Made by a program: the position numbers and the translations under genes
The notes under the pieces: generated by a model
Database searches by the model: none
Told to the model about the DNA's origin: nothing
What the model saw: the letters and a program-made list of their open reading frames with translations, nothing else
Part shown: positions 1 to 9,990 of the stretch, one piece after another
Layout of the letters: each line of letters opens with the position of its first letter
How positions within the stretch are numbered: the stretch's first letter is position 1
Assembly: GCA_024500155.1 (NCBI GenBank)
Contig: CM044871.1
Coordinates: 31,990,728 to 32,054,727 of the forward strand
Reading direction: 5' to 3'
DNA from: Chenopodium formosanum
Taxonomy: Eukaryota; Streptophyta; Magnoliopsida; Caryophyllales; Amaranthaceae
DNA: 64,000 nucleotides

Positions 1-130
1 GATTATTATTTTTCTAAAGAAGAGAATTATTTATTCGCTGGAATTATGAGAAGAATCGACTGGGCAGGGGGATTTTTATACAGATTCTGCGAGGAATTTT
101 AATCAGATTAAAATACAGCCTCAGCGTCAA

Positions 131-216
131 TTGGCGCCAGCCGCCAGCGCTTGGCGCCACACGCTAAGTGTAGCGCCTGGCGCCACGCGCCATAGTGTGG
201 CGCCAAGTTGCCAGAC
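131..216. repeat. GGCGCC-rich cluster 1
   Basis: Four exact GGCGCC palindromes plus several one-base variants lie within about 85 bases, in an otherwise AT-rich stretch. Similar clusters occur in this element at about 3626-3720 and inside its LTR at 5219-5330, and in the reverse-oriented relative near 62165-62260 and 63690-63800. The surrounding 1-330 segment loosely resembles the middle of the E LTR and may be an old fragment of it. Confidence 0.6.
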
Positions 217-316
217 CAGCCGCGCGTGTTCAACTTGCGTTTTTAATATTAGACTCGAGTCGGTTAATGACTTTATGGCTCTGTTTAATTTTCCTAAACA
301 TCTTTTTTATTCTTTT

Positions 317-769
317 TCTTAATTAATTAAATATAGATATTATTTTTTAAATTTATATTATTCTTTTTGGACTTTATTTTAAATTCCAAACACCCGACAT
401 TCTATTCATTTTTTTCCTCTTTTATTTTTTCTTTTTGGGGGAGAGAGTCGGATACCCTCCATCAATAATAAAAATGACGGAATTTTTGCGCAAAATTGTT
501 GTCACACTTTTCTTGCACACACAAACATACACACAACAATAAATAAATTCATAATGGCATAAATATACAAAATGTATCTATAAATAATGAGTCTAAGGCA
601 AAGTTCTATAAAAAAGTCAAAATAAAATATACAAAGGAACAAACTACGGCGCTGGAGGACGTAGGCCCATCATATCATAAAATTGCGCCGTACGAGGAGT
701 CACCTCTCCACCAGCTCCAGCCCCAGCTCCAGTCTCCGTAGGAGGAGGAACACTCAATGTAGGACCACT
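317..769. other. Non-coding part of element E
   Basis: AT-rich sequence with no convincing coding potential. It lies downstream of the stop codon of the antisense gene (770-2990, - strand) and so probably holds that gene's 3' untranslated region and polyadenylation signals. No individual signal is strong enough to call. Confidence 0.4.
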
Positions 770-2990
770 TCAACCAGGATCAACCTGAGGCTGAGGCCGC
801 GGAGGCTGCTGCGATGACGAGCCTACCTCGTACATCCCACCACCTCTGAAAGTCGAGGTAGCCTCTCCTACCGGTACAGCGTGAGCACCCTCGGAAGAAG
901 ATCCCGAGCCCTCGGCAACGTCAGCTCGAGCAGCCTCAGAGCGACCGCCTCTTCCCCCTGACGAAGTGCGACGACGTCTCGAGCTAGACCTCGCTGAATC
1001 CCTCCGCCCCTCAGGTCTCGCGCGGGTGTGAGAAGCAATAGGCTGGCCCTGCAAAAAGAATTAAATCAGAAACAAAGTAAAATTGAAGTAGCAATGCAAA
1101 AACAATGAGTAAAGAAAGACTACCTCTTGGATGACGTCATCCCGAAGGCAAGTGGCCGCGTTCCTCATCCGAACGAGTTGGCTCCGGAAGGCATCTATGC
1201 ATCGTGCCATCGCCGAAACCACCTCGCGTGAAAACTGTCAGAGAATTAAGTTAGTAAAAATGCATGATATATAAACACAAAAATTCAGAAAAAAAAAACT
1301 AGGCTTACTCTAGTCTGGTGGCGAGGAATCGACCGCTCTACGAAGCGCTCGCCCTCGGGAGCCGGAGAAATCATCTCCTCGATCGGCCCGTACATCCCCT
1401 GATAATGGATGGACATACGGGGTGGCACGAACTCAGCAGCACCATCCTGACAAAGAAAAAAAGGTCAGTAAAGCATTACTTGGGGGCTACTTAGTGGAAA
1501 ATAAAGCTAAGAAAAACTTACCCTCACATCCTCAGCCGGTACGGGGGCTGGAGCTAACAAAGGTAGTAGCTCCTCAGCATAACACCGCCCGAGGATCACA
1601 TGGGACCGCTAAGGGGTACCAGCTCCCTCAGACATGCTCGACAACCGCGCCTCGTCGAACATATGACGTGGTTGAACAGCAGGAACGACGAAGACATCAG
1701 AAGAATGTTGTCTAGCGACCCTCTCTCCTAAGTACGCGACCGCTCCATAAGTCCCCAGAAAATAGCGACGCTCAGCAGAGTACTGTGCGGCTAACCCAGG
1801 GACTGTCCAACCGCCCCACGGCCGGTATACCACCTCAGGTCCCTATAAAGAGCATCAGTCAGGCAAGAATACACATAAAGCACCACGGAAGAGCAAGATG
1901 AACAATAAAAGTCGTACCGAGATGATCCGATGCCGGACATGTGTAGTGGACATGTCCACATGGTGACCGCCCCAAGAAGCGCTCACTGGAAATCCCCGCG
2001 GCGATGGTCTCGCCGGCGCAACGGAAGGAAAATACTCGTAGAACCATATCTACAAGGAGTTAAAAGTGTGAGCAAATGCTAACTAATATGCAGAGCTAAA
2101 CTTTATAGGGAATAAATGTTTACCTCTACGACCTTCCAAAAGGCAGACAAAGCAACGTTCGTCCCAAAGGACCAGTGTCGACATGAGTCCCTCAGCGCGC
2201 GAACGAAGTCAGCATAGGCCAAGCTGGCCCAGTCATAAGTCTTGATCCGGTGAAGATCACGGACAGTAGGCAGATAGTAAAGTAACGCTCTACTACCTTT
2301 GTTAGGGGAGATTGTCCCTGACAGCAACATCAGCACAAAGATACGCACCCGCTGCTCTCGGGTGGTCGCATTGTCATCAAGAGCCGCTGCCAGCATCGAG
2401 CGGCGAATTCCTCTAGCACTAAACTGAGTCGTCTCGACCTCAGCTCGGGCCCGAATAGCGATCGGCCCTAATAGCTCCTCGACCTCCGAAGAGAAGACGT
2501 CGATTCCACTGTCAAACGGCAGTGGCACAGAAGTGAACTCCAGTCCTGTGATGAGACTGAAGTCCGTAGGGGTGACCATCATCTCGCCCCAAGGGAAATG
2601 GAAGGTGTTGGTGGTTTCCCAGAAGAACTCCACTAAAGCGCGCACTACATGATGACCCCCGCTGGAGGCGACCATAGCCTCGGAGGTCTCGAACAGAGTA
2701 ACTAGCTCGCAAGACTCCCATAGGAGTCTCGTCTCAAGATCCCTAGCGATGTACATCCTGTACAAATCGCCTAAGCCATCACAGCCAGAGCCGTGATGTC
2801 GTGTCCTCCCGGGCGCGATACCCTGTCTTACCCTCTCAGAAATGTGGTGGACAGGGGCGAAAAACAAGGTCCGCTCATCCCACTCCGGAAGCCGACCAAG
2901 CGAAGTGGAAGTTGTGATGTCATCCTCTACGGGCTCATGCTCCCGTCTAGTGTTTCATGACCGTGAACCCGAGCCTCGTTGTCTAGTCAT
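770..2990 (-). pseudogene. Antisense plant mobile domain (PMD/MAIN-like) gene carried by retrotransposon E, two in-frame stops
   Basis: A six-exon gene antisense to its host retrotransposon. Inferred exons are 2990-2124, 2049-1918, 1842-1522, 1446-1309, 1234-1124 and 1048-770. Each intron has GT-AG ends and each exon is a multiple of three, giving 616 codons. Exon 1 carries the plant mobile domain signature, including ETTNTFHFPWGEM followed by DFSLITGLEF. Exon 2 adds a WFYEYF block typical of the domain. The C-terminus is rich in Ser, Arg and Gly. PMD proteins such as MAIN and MAIL1 act in the nucleus in silencing and meristem maintenance; the role of retrotransposon copies is not established. 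Two stops break the frame: TGA at 2957-2955 and TAG at 1611-1609. The intact exon structure suggests recent loss or a slightly damaged copy of a working family. Confidence 0.8.
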
Positions 2991-2999
2991 GCTACATTG

Positions 3000-3600
3000 T
3001 GCAAAATTATCATGAATTAAGGTTCTATAGTATCTAAGGTTCGCTTAGCCGCATGATACTATGTTCGCAAAAACAGAGTACGTAGTACTAAAACAGAGCA
3101 CAAATTGAGCATGACAGCATTTTTCAAGCAATCAAACAATTTCTTGCAACACTATAGTGATTATTGTGACAAATTGAACAAGAATTGCTAGCAAAAACAT
3201 CAAGAACAAGCCACATTGTTCTTCACGACCTTGAGAGGTCCAACAATGGAAAATTGCTCATTTCTTCACCAAATTGAGTCAAACAAGTCTCAAATTACTC
3301 CCAAGGCAATATACAAACATAATCAAGCAATTTCATGGCATAAAACTTGACAAAACAAAGCAAATTGAGCATTATAAGTTTCGAATTTTCATGAAATTCG
3401 TGAATAAACATGCCAAGAATTCATAAAAACTGATGTGAGTTTGTAGAAAACTTACATGGATCAGGAAAATAGATGAAAAGACTTTGATTTGCAACAAATT
3501 TGAGAGAATTCGGTTGAAAAACGAGCAAGCAATGAGCAATTGAAGTTTCGGACTTCTTTCGAGCAAATTCGCGACGAGCAGCCAGCAAAATGAAGAAGGA
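3000..3600 (-). other. 5' leader of the antisense PMD gene, probably with an intron
   Basis: No coding sequence is seen. On the - strand this follows the TATA-like box near 3606 and precedes the ATG at 2990. A good splice donor (GTAAGTTTTC) lies near 3460, so an intron in the 5' untranslated region is likely. The same sequence is present in reverse in the right-hand relative (63815-64000). Confidence 0.4.
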
Positions 3601-3605
3601 AGGGG

Positions 3606-3613
3606 GTATTTAA
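3606..3613 (-). promoter_or_regulatory. TATA-like box for the antisense PMD gene
   Basis: On the - strand the sequence reads CTTAAATACC, a TATA-like box about 0.6 kb upstream of the PMD start codon, followed by a CT-rich leader. The same box is kept in the right-hand relative near 63821. This is the expected position for an independent promoter driving the antisense gene, but it is inferred from sequence only. Confidence 0.35.
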
Positions 3614-3625
3614 GGAAATCCCCAT

Positions 3626-3725
3626 GTTGGCGCCAGGCCCTATGCATTGGCATCACAAATTTTGCTTGGCACCTGGCGCCAATATCAGCGCCTGGCGCTA
3701 AGGCCAGCTGTGTGGCGCTGATGCT
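3626..3725. repeat. GGCGCC-rich cluster 2
   Basis: Two exact GGCGCC sites and several GGCGCT or AGCGCC variants in about 100 bases, immediately upstream (on the - strand) of the TATA-like box of the antisense gene. A matching cluster lies in the same relative place in the right-hand copy at 63690-63800. Confidence 0.5.
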
Positions 3726-3904
3726 TTTTCAGCAACACCAAAGCATCCAGCCACATGATGAGGTTGAGCTAGCCTCCTGCAACATATTTTTGGGTTCCTT
3801 GGTACGCCAGTTAGCCCCTCTAAGCAATTTGACATGATTTAGTAATCGGCTTGATTACATGGAGTGATCGACCTGATAAGAGATCGTCTCACTTAGCTTA
3901 AAGC

Positions 3905-4045
3905 GCCTAAACATTGGCTCATTAGCAAAAAAGCACCGACATATAGGTTCAAAAGCGCAAAAGGCACCGACATATAGGTTCAAGAGCAAAAGAGCACCAA
4001 CATACTGGTTCACAAGCAACGGAAGCGCCAACGTACAGGCATAGC
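3905..4045 (+). repeat. Subrepeat array A, about 33-bp units, in the 3' region of E
   Basis: About four degenerate copies of a unit containing GCACCGACATATAGGTTCAA follow one another. The right-hand relative carries about three copies in reverse (63430-63560). Short variable subrepeats between the extra ORF and the 3' LTR are a known trait of Tat-type plant retrotransposons and can seed satellite DNA. Confidence 0.7.
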
Positions 4046-4204
4046 GGGAGAAAAGTTCAGGCGAACTTTTAAAGATCGACGGGCATGGATCTTCGATAAT
4101 TTCCTTTGGAAAATTATCGCATCAAATGAAGGTGAGTTCAAGAGAAGATATCTTGGACGGAATTCCCTAGCTTGCGGAAAGTTGTCACAAACAACTGGAG
4201 GTAA

Positions 4205-4345
4205 TTTCGGGCGAAGTTATCTTCGATGGTATTCCCTAGGATGTGGAATATTATCAATGCAGATGGGGATTTTTCCAAGAGAAATAATCTTCGATGGTAT
4301 TCCCTAGGATGTGGAACATTATCAATGCGGAGGAGGATCGTTTCA
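4205..4345 (+). repeat. Subrepeat array B, about 70-bp units, in the 3' region of E
   Basis: Two adjacent copies of a unit containing TCGATGGTATTCCCTAGGAT and TGTGGAA.ATTATCAATGC, with a further partial copy on the 5' side. Diverged copies appear in reverse near 63165-63330. Confidence 0.65.
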
Positions 4346-4635
4346 GGCGAAGCAATCTTCCAAATTGAAAGCAGTTACAGGCGTAGCGGTTTTCAAGCGG
4401 GATGGCATTCTCTAGCTTGCAGGAGGTCATCAAAACAATTGGTTACTTTCAGAGACGTATGCTCGACGGTGCAAGATACGCGTTTCTTAACTCTTTTATC
4501 TGTTTAACTAATGCTAGTTTTTCAGGTATCGGTGTTGCAAGATTGATTTAGGATTGTAGAACGTTCTGAATCATTCTCCGTCCCTATTGATGCTTTGACT
4601 TTTGTTTTCGAAACTTGCGTCTCTCCAAACTCAGT

Positions 4636-4650
4636 CAAAGTGGGGGCTTC
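4636..4650 (+). promoter_or_regulatory. Polypurine tract of element E
   Basis: The sequence CAAAGTGGGGGCTTC lies directly before the LTR start TGTAGACACC. It is the primer site for plus-strand DNA synthesis and fixes both the orientation (+) and the identity of the following LTR as the 3' LTR. The same tract is found in reverse at 62830-62845. Confidence 0.75.
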
Positions 4651-5218
4651 TGTAGACACCTATTTGTGTCTCCCCAAAACCAAACCCAGTGATGAGTACC
4701 TTTCACGTCGAATCATAATCGAATGAAACGAAAGTGTGGAAAGGTCTAGTGTTGCGGAAAGTTTTAATTTCTTTTCTCTTCTCTCTGTTTTTGAAAACTT
4801 ATTTTAAGAAAACAGCCAATCCAGTTTGTTTGGTCGATGATATGGGTCCAATAGTAGTGTAGTTGGATGAGGCTTGCAAAGACCTTTCCAACGATATATT
4901 ATAAGCCCAATTCCGATGAATATTGAGGAAGTTATGGCCAACTTACCAAACTGGGCCCGGTTTGAGCTTTATGTACGGCCCAATGATCTAGGGGAGGGCC
5001 TAATATGATTTATCATTCCTAATGCAATTAGGAATGGTTTTAGTCTTCTAGATTCTTCTAGAAGGTTCTTTTCATTCCTAATTCAATTAGCATTGATAAA
5101 TTGACTTTTGTTGACTTTTCAGAGTATTAATCAAAATCAAATAACATTTTCGAGGAAATTATATTATTTTATCCTCCAGTACGGTAAACTTATCGGATTT
5201 TCGAAAACGCGTTGGAAT

Positions 5219-5330
5219 CAGGCTTGGCGCCTAACCCCAGGCCTTGGCGCTTGGAACCAGGCCTGGCGCCTGGCGCCTGGCGCTAGTGTTGGTGCCTGGC
5301 GCCAGCTAGCCAGGGTTGGCGCCAGTTCTG
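5219..5330. repeat. GGCGCC-rich cluster 3 in the E LTR
   Basis: Five exact GGCGCC palindromes in about 110 bases, some spaced seven bases apart as TGGCGCC units, about 60 bases upstream of the LTR TATA box. The matching cluster in the right-hand LTR is at 62165-62260. Confidence 0.65.
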
Positions 5331-5385
5331 TTTTTAATGCGTCAAACTTTGTTTTGTCTAATTTATCTTTTTGGCTGATTTTCTC

Positions 5386-5393
5386 TATAAATA
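5386..5393 (+). promoter_or_regulatory. TATA box of the E LTR
   Basis: TATAAATA, preceded by CTC and followed by a region with CA-rich leader features. It is conserved in the right-hand LTR (TATTTATA at 62103-62110 on the + strand). It is the likely core promoter of the LTR U3 region. Confidence 0.6.
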
Positions 5394-6829
5394 TCGTATT
5401 AAAAACTCTGTTTTCATTCACCAATTCTCATGAACGATCATTCATCAACAATTATTAATTCTTTAGCATTCTCTAAATCATTCATCTCTCTTAAAACATT
5501 CAATTCTTTCTTACTTTGCTTTTTCATACAAAATTTCGCATTCATTAGATCTAGAAACACCTAGCCATATTCGAAGTTGCCTTCGCCCTAGACGTGAAAG
5601 GTTTAATTTCTGAGGGTTTGGTCCCAAATCTCTCTTTCAATTATTTAATTTAATTGTTTGTTTATTATTTTCCTTGAAGTTACTAACGTGTGTATTTTGT
5701 TATTAGAAAGAGGTACGAGGCATCAAAGTAATTACTTTAATGGTTTTAATTGATATTATGATGTAGAAATCATGTTTATATTGTTATTATGATATTCCTA
5801 GTATCATGTCTAGGGTAATTTTAATATTAAATATGATTGTTACGATGCTTCCTATGTTCTTCCTAATATTTATGATTGTTAGTATCATGTTAGGGTTAAA
5901 GATTTAATTTTTATTTCTTAGTGACATGCTAGGGTTTGTTATTAATCTTGTTAGTATCATGCCTAGGATCTTGCTAATTTTATTATGCTTTAACATGATT
6001 TATGATTGTTTTGATTGTGATTATAATTTTTATAATTATTGTTATTATGATTAACATGATTATTATTATGATTGTTATAGTTTTATGATCATGATTATTA
6101 TTATGTTGCTTGATGATATTTATTTCTATTGCTTGATCACACCTTTTATTGCATGTTTAAAGGGAATCTATATTTGTAATCACGCTTAATAAGATAATTA
6201 ATAATCTTGTTTAGGGTTAATGTAATTATAATTCAAGTGATCGTCAATAATAGATTTATTTGTGCATTATATTCAACCAACATAGATAAACAGATTTAGG
6301 GTTAATCCTATTGATTGTATGTTAATCAGAAAGCGCATATGAATACGATCAGAATAAAGTAGAGGCCTATTATTAGGGCAGGTTCAATCTCTTTTAGGTT
6401 GGATTTGTACCTTCATCCCCGAACCCTTATTTGGTTCTTGACCTTATGGAGTTGACGATCTCTTGGATCGTTAAGGGGTGTAACCTTCACCTCGTGAACG
6501 GTTTACAAGTTCCTAAAAAACTTATTGGCGACTCTTTTGCTCTATCTTCTTCCCTTTTGGACGCCACCGTACTTTAGTGTATGATCATAGTGGGGTTCAA
6601 GCTAGTAGGATTTTAAGGCTTGAAATTATTCCCTACAGTTAGGATTGCTTGTATAGGGTTACTTCTAAATTAAACTCAGTTAGTTATATCTGTTACTTGT
6701 AAATTTTGATTATTTAATTTGTGTTTCTTTTAAATTTTTATGTGTTACTTGTAAGTTATAAAATTTTGCTTAAATTATATTTATTTATTTTTATGTGTTA
6801 CTTGTAAATTTTGATTAGATGTTGTTTTA

Positions 6830-7943
6830 TGGTCTATGTTACTTACTTTTCTTCATATTTAAACAGGGAGATTCTAGTATATTTCAATGAGCTCTACAGT
6901 TTACCTAGAGAAGAATTTTTGACATTGTTCCAAAAGGAATTGATTTCAAGTCGAATTTTGGATTGTTTTTTTATCTTGTTGAATTATCTTGAGGTTAAAC
7001 AAGATAATCAACTACCAAGATTCTTTTTTGGTGGTGAACATATGGTAATTTTTTAATACTTTTTTTTATATAATTTTAAATTTTTTATAGTGTATATTTT
7101 ATATCATGTGTTTATATTTAATTTATGTATACAATTGCCTATTTTGCGTTATATATCTAATGGAGAAGGTTAAATATATGAAAATGAAGTTTTTGGAGCA
7201 TGGGATATGTGGACTGAATCAGTTCAATGTTGTGAATTACTAGATGCAATGTTGGTATGTTTTCGTTTTACTCTTTGGTTACTTGTATTCTGTTATTTGA
7301 TTTATTTTGTACAAGATGCTTTAGTTGAATTTAATTTTTTTTGTGCAGATATTCACACCAATCTATCACGGCAAATCATTATTCTGCTGTAGTGATAAAT
7401 TTCTACACTAAAACTGTTGACTACTTGGATAATAGAACCTATTCCATGCATGTTGAAGTTGAAGAAAAACCCAATTCAAAGAAAGGGAAAGTTGCAACCA
7501 AAAGGGGTACTAAAAAATTCAAAATTTCTACAAAATTTGATGAATTTCACACTGAGTATTATACTCTTATTTGGTACTTGGTAAGTTTTAAAATTTTGTT
7601 AAATAAGTGAACTTGTATCGTATACTCAATTTCTATAATTACTTGAATTAAGGAATTCTGGAGTTACTTGTACTGATTAATTAGGGAAGTTTTTTAAAGT
7701 ATGGTTGATATAGGGTGTACAATGAAAATGGTAAATATGGTCTTGGAATAACTAGGGTTACTTGTAATAAAATTATTGGAATTACTTATATTGTGGATTA
7801 CTGGTATAATATGTAATTAGGATTATTGGAGTATAGTTTATAGTGCAATTACATGATAGTTAAAAATATTTGGAGTTACTTGTATTTTTTTGCTGTTAAA
7901 TATATACATGTTACTTGTATTTTTAGAACTTTTGGAGTTACCT

Positions 7944-7978
<35 letters not shown>

Positions 7979-8560
7979 TAATTAACAGATCTTATTTGTA
8001 TCAGTTGCTTTTATAGTTTATTTAAATTGTAAACCTGTAGTTCCTAATGTTTATTTTGTTCCAGAGGCTTTATATGTCAAAATATTTGGTTTTAAAAGGC
8101 CATGATTCTGGAGAACTTGTCAAAGATTTAACCATTCAAATGATCCCACTTGATTCTCAAAAGTGCTCTTTTGAAACAAATAATTGTAGAATCTTTTGTT
8201 TGTATCATTGTGCCACATTTGAGGGGAAAGCATTTAAATGTAAAAATTTGACTCAGGTATAAAGTTTTTATCTATATTTTTTATATAATTGTATTTGCTA
8301 CTTTTATGTTTGTTACTTATTACCCTAAATTTGTTTTTTAGGCATTGGAGGGACGTCGTTTTAGGGCAGAAATATGTGCAACTCTGGTTTTATGTAATTT
8401 GAATTTAAGACGAGATGATGTTTTAACAAGTGTGAATGCTTTTTGTGACAACAACAAAGAGATTTATGCTGAAGTCATACTCAATGAGGAAATAGCAAAG
8501 ACTAACAATATTGCTCAACCAATTAAGAAGGCAAAGAAGGTTAGTCTGTCTTAAAGCAGA
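6830..8560 (+). pseudogene. Ulp1-like (peptidase C48) SUMO-protease gene remnant carried by the MULE
   Basis: Exon-like pieces separated by AT-rich introns: about 6868-7039, 7180-7252, 7350-7580, 8065-8258 and 8342-8554. The third piece carries the His and Asp block of C48 peptidases (NHYSAVVINF followed by DYLDNR). The fourth carries the Cys block (NNCRIFCLYHCATFEG), where Gly is usual at the Arg after Cys. These enzymes cleave SUMO from proteins. MULEs carrying Ulp1-like genes are known in plants, for example the Arabidopsis KAONASHI group. A frameshift near 7370, where the preceding FTPIYHG segment is in another frame, breaks the product at the catalytic His. Splice joints are approximate. 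Confidence 0.7.
7948..7977 (+). repeat. Poly(T) tract
   Basis: About 30 consecutive T in an intron of the Ulp1-like remnant, within the TTACTTGTA-bearing MULE sequence. No further meaning is visible. Confidence 0.8.
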
Positions 8561-8879
8561 AAAAAGAGTTTGGTGAAGAAAAAGATGAAGGCTAAAGAAA
8601 ATACACCTAATAAAGATAAGGAAAAGAAGCACTTCTGATTGCTGCAACTGTAGCTGCAGAAAAAATGGCAGAGAAGATTAAGGCCGTTGCAAAACGGTGT
8701 TCTAAAAGAAAGAAGTAAGGAGTTTTGTAATAAATTTCAATTAGTTATATTGAACAATTTTATTTTAATATGTTGAACACTTTATAGGGACTGTACTTTT
8801 TAATAGTATGACAGTCTTTCATTTTTAGTACATTTTGAATCTAAAATTGTATATATATATATATTCCTTGCATGGGTTA

Positions 8880-9332
8880 TTTCATTTAATTTTTGATTAC
8901 TTGTATTAATTATATGTTATATAAGGAGTTCCATGTAATGGTTACCTATTTTTATATGTTTAATAGTTGTAAAATTATTCTTATGTTACTTGTATTGGAT
9001 TACTGGTATAGTTTTACTCAAGTTAATTCTAGTTAGTTACTCTTATTGTTTTACTTATCTACTTGTATTGGTATAATTGCAATACTGATAACTTATATTA
9101 AGTTACTTTTATTGAGCTTAGTTGGGTTATTTGGATTTTGTTAGTTTTGGTTACTTGTATTGTTGGTTACTAGTTACTTGTATTGTTGAATGCTAGTTAC
9201 TTGTATAAAATTACTTGTATAGGATTAGGATTACTTATATAGGGTTATTTGTATGTTAGAGTTTCTTGTATAATAGTACTTGTATTGGTGGTTACTTGTA
9301 TAGGGTTAGGGTTACTTGTATAGGATTACTTG
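8880..9332 (+). repeat. TTACTTGTA repeat array, left part
   Basis: Degenerate head-to-tail copies of GTTACTTGTAT with short spacers, sometimes joined to TAGGGTTAGGG. The array continues without change of style at 23165-24450. Scattered single copies also occur through the Ulp1-like introns. Confidence 0.8.
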
Positions 9333-9356
9333 TGTTGTGGGTAAAAATACCCCGTA

Positions 9357-9639
9357 CACGTGGACAAATCCCATAGTGACACGTGGCCCAGTTATAGGGT
9401 GACACGTGTCACCACGGGAAGATGCCACGTAACTCAGAGCCCTTAAGGACTCAGGCCAGTCTCGTCGCGACACGTGGCCCAGTCAGAGGGTGACACGTGT
9501 CGTCATGAGAAGATGCCATGTGTTAAGGGCATTTGTTCCCTTAATAATCAACATGCCAGAAAACCCTAACAACATCAGGGCCCAAATCCCGAGAGATACC
9601 AATGAAAGCCGCAAAGCGGCGCCCCCAGAGTAGCACGTG
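9357..9639 (+). promoter_or_regulatory. Cluster of six CACGTG (G-box/ABRE-type) sites in the D LTR promoter
   Basis: Perfect CACGTG hexamers at 9357, 9380, 9403, 9471, 9494 and 9634, mostly in the context ACACGTGGC or ACACGTGTC. An internal duplication of about 50 bases (9378-9428 and 9469-9519) created pairs of sites. All lie within 370 bases upstream of the TATA box. In plants, bZIP and bHLH factors of light and abscisic-acid signalling bind this core, so stress- or light-linked expression is plausible but untested. The same sites occur in the 3' LTR. Confidence 0.6.
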
Positions 9640-9717
9640 GCATTCACTGATTGCGCAGCCAATCACGTCACGCAAATCTAGGGTATAAACCCTAGAGAGG
9701 GGCACGAGTCCCACCCC

Positions 9718-9725
9718 TATAAATA
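9718..9725 (+). promoter_or_regulatory. TATA box of the D 5' LTR
   Basis: TATAAATA, about 80 bases downstream of the last CACGTG site. The same box is at 22925-22932 in the 3' LTR and at 44326-44333 in the related element G. Confidence 0.65.
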
Positions 9726-9960
9726 CCCCAATCATTTATGATGGGGGGGGGATTAAGACATTTAAAAACAACAGAGCATTAAATAGCTCCACCTTCTCTC
9801 TACTTTCTCTCTCTGGCCTTTTCCGTTCTGATCACTGACTTGATCGTCGGAGGCGAAGATTCCGTTGATCGGAATATTCGTTGTTTTGCAGGTTGGACCG
9901 TCTCGTTGCCTGAAGAGCGTGACCAGTATCCCAGGAAATCCAAAAAAAACCCGAAACATT

Positions 9961-9978
9961 TGGCGCCGTCTGTGGGGA
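9961..9978 (+). promoter_or_regulatory. Primer-binding site of element D
   Basis: TGGCGCCGTCTGTGGGGA begins two bases after the 5' LTR. This is the standard place for the tRNA primer site, and the same sequence follows the LTR of element G. I do not assign the primer tRNA. Confidence 0.8.
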
Positions 9979-9990
9979 TACTCGTACGTT

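Larger units (their letters stand above)
1..6637 (+). mobile_element. LTR retrotransposon E, 3' part (internal region plus 3' LTR)
   Basis: The 3' end of a long LTR retrotransposon; its 5' LTR, gag and pol lie outside the window to the left. The boundary is clear: a purine tract ending at 4650 is followed by TGTAGACACC, and the LTR ends in CCCTACA at 6637. A second copy of the family is present in reverse orientation at the right edge (60979 onward), which confirms both LTR ends. Between pol and LTR this element carries an antisense multi-exon gene and short subrepeats. That layout is known for extra-ORF elements of the Tat lineage of Ty3/gypsy, but no pol is visible here to prove the lineage. 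The sequence after the LTR is MULE DNA, so E is inserted in the MULE; a 5-bp duplication would be GTTAG (6638-6642) but its partner is off-window. Confidence 0.85.
4651..6637 (+). mobile_element. 3' LTR of element E (1987 bp)
   Basis: Begins TGTAGACACC and ends CCCTACA. It matches, in reverse complement, the LTR at 60979-62829 over its whole length with many substitutions and indels, so the two come from different insertions of one family. It contains a GGCGCC cluster, a TATA box and a long AT-rich downstream part. An open frame of 116 codons at 5108-5458 is a by-product of the GGCGCC repeats and not a gene. Confidence 0.85.
6638..9332 (+). mobile_element. Mutator-like element (MULE), left segment
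   Basis: The part of the MULE between retrotransposons E and D. It contains the Ulp1-like gene remnant and the start of the TTACTTGTA repeat array, which continues after D at 23165. The perfect ACTTG duplication around D shows that 9332 and 23165 were once adjacent. The left end of the MULE lies beyond E, outside the window, so its terminal repeats cannot be examined. Confidence 0.7.
9333..9958 (+). mobile_element. 5' LTR of element D
   Basis: Starts TGTTGTGGG and ends CCCGAAACA. The U3 region is packed with CACGTG boxes and has a TATA box at 9718-9725. Nearly identical to the LTR at 22540-23164. Confidence 0.92.

Noticed and set aside
5108..5458. Open frame of 116 codons in the E LTR
   Set aside because: It runs across the GGCGCC cluster and the TATA box, shows only Trp/Ala/Gly repeats, and is not kept in the right-hand LTR.
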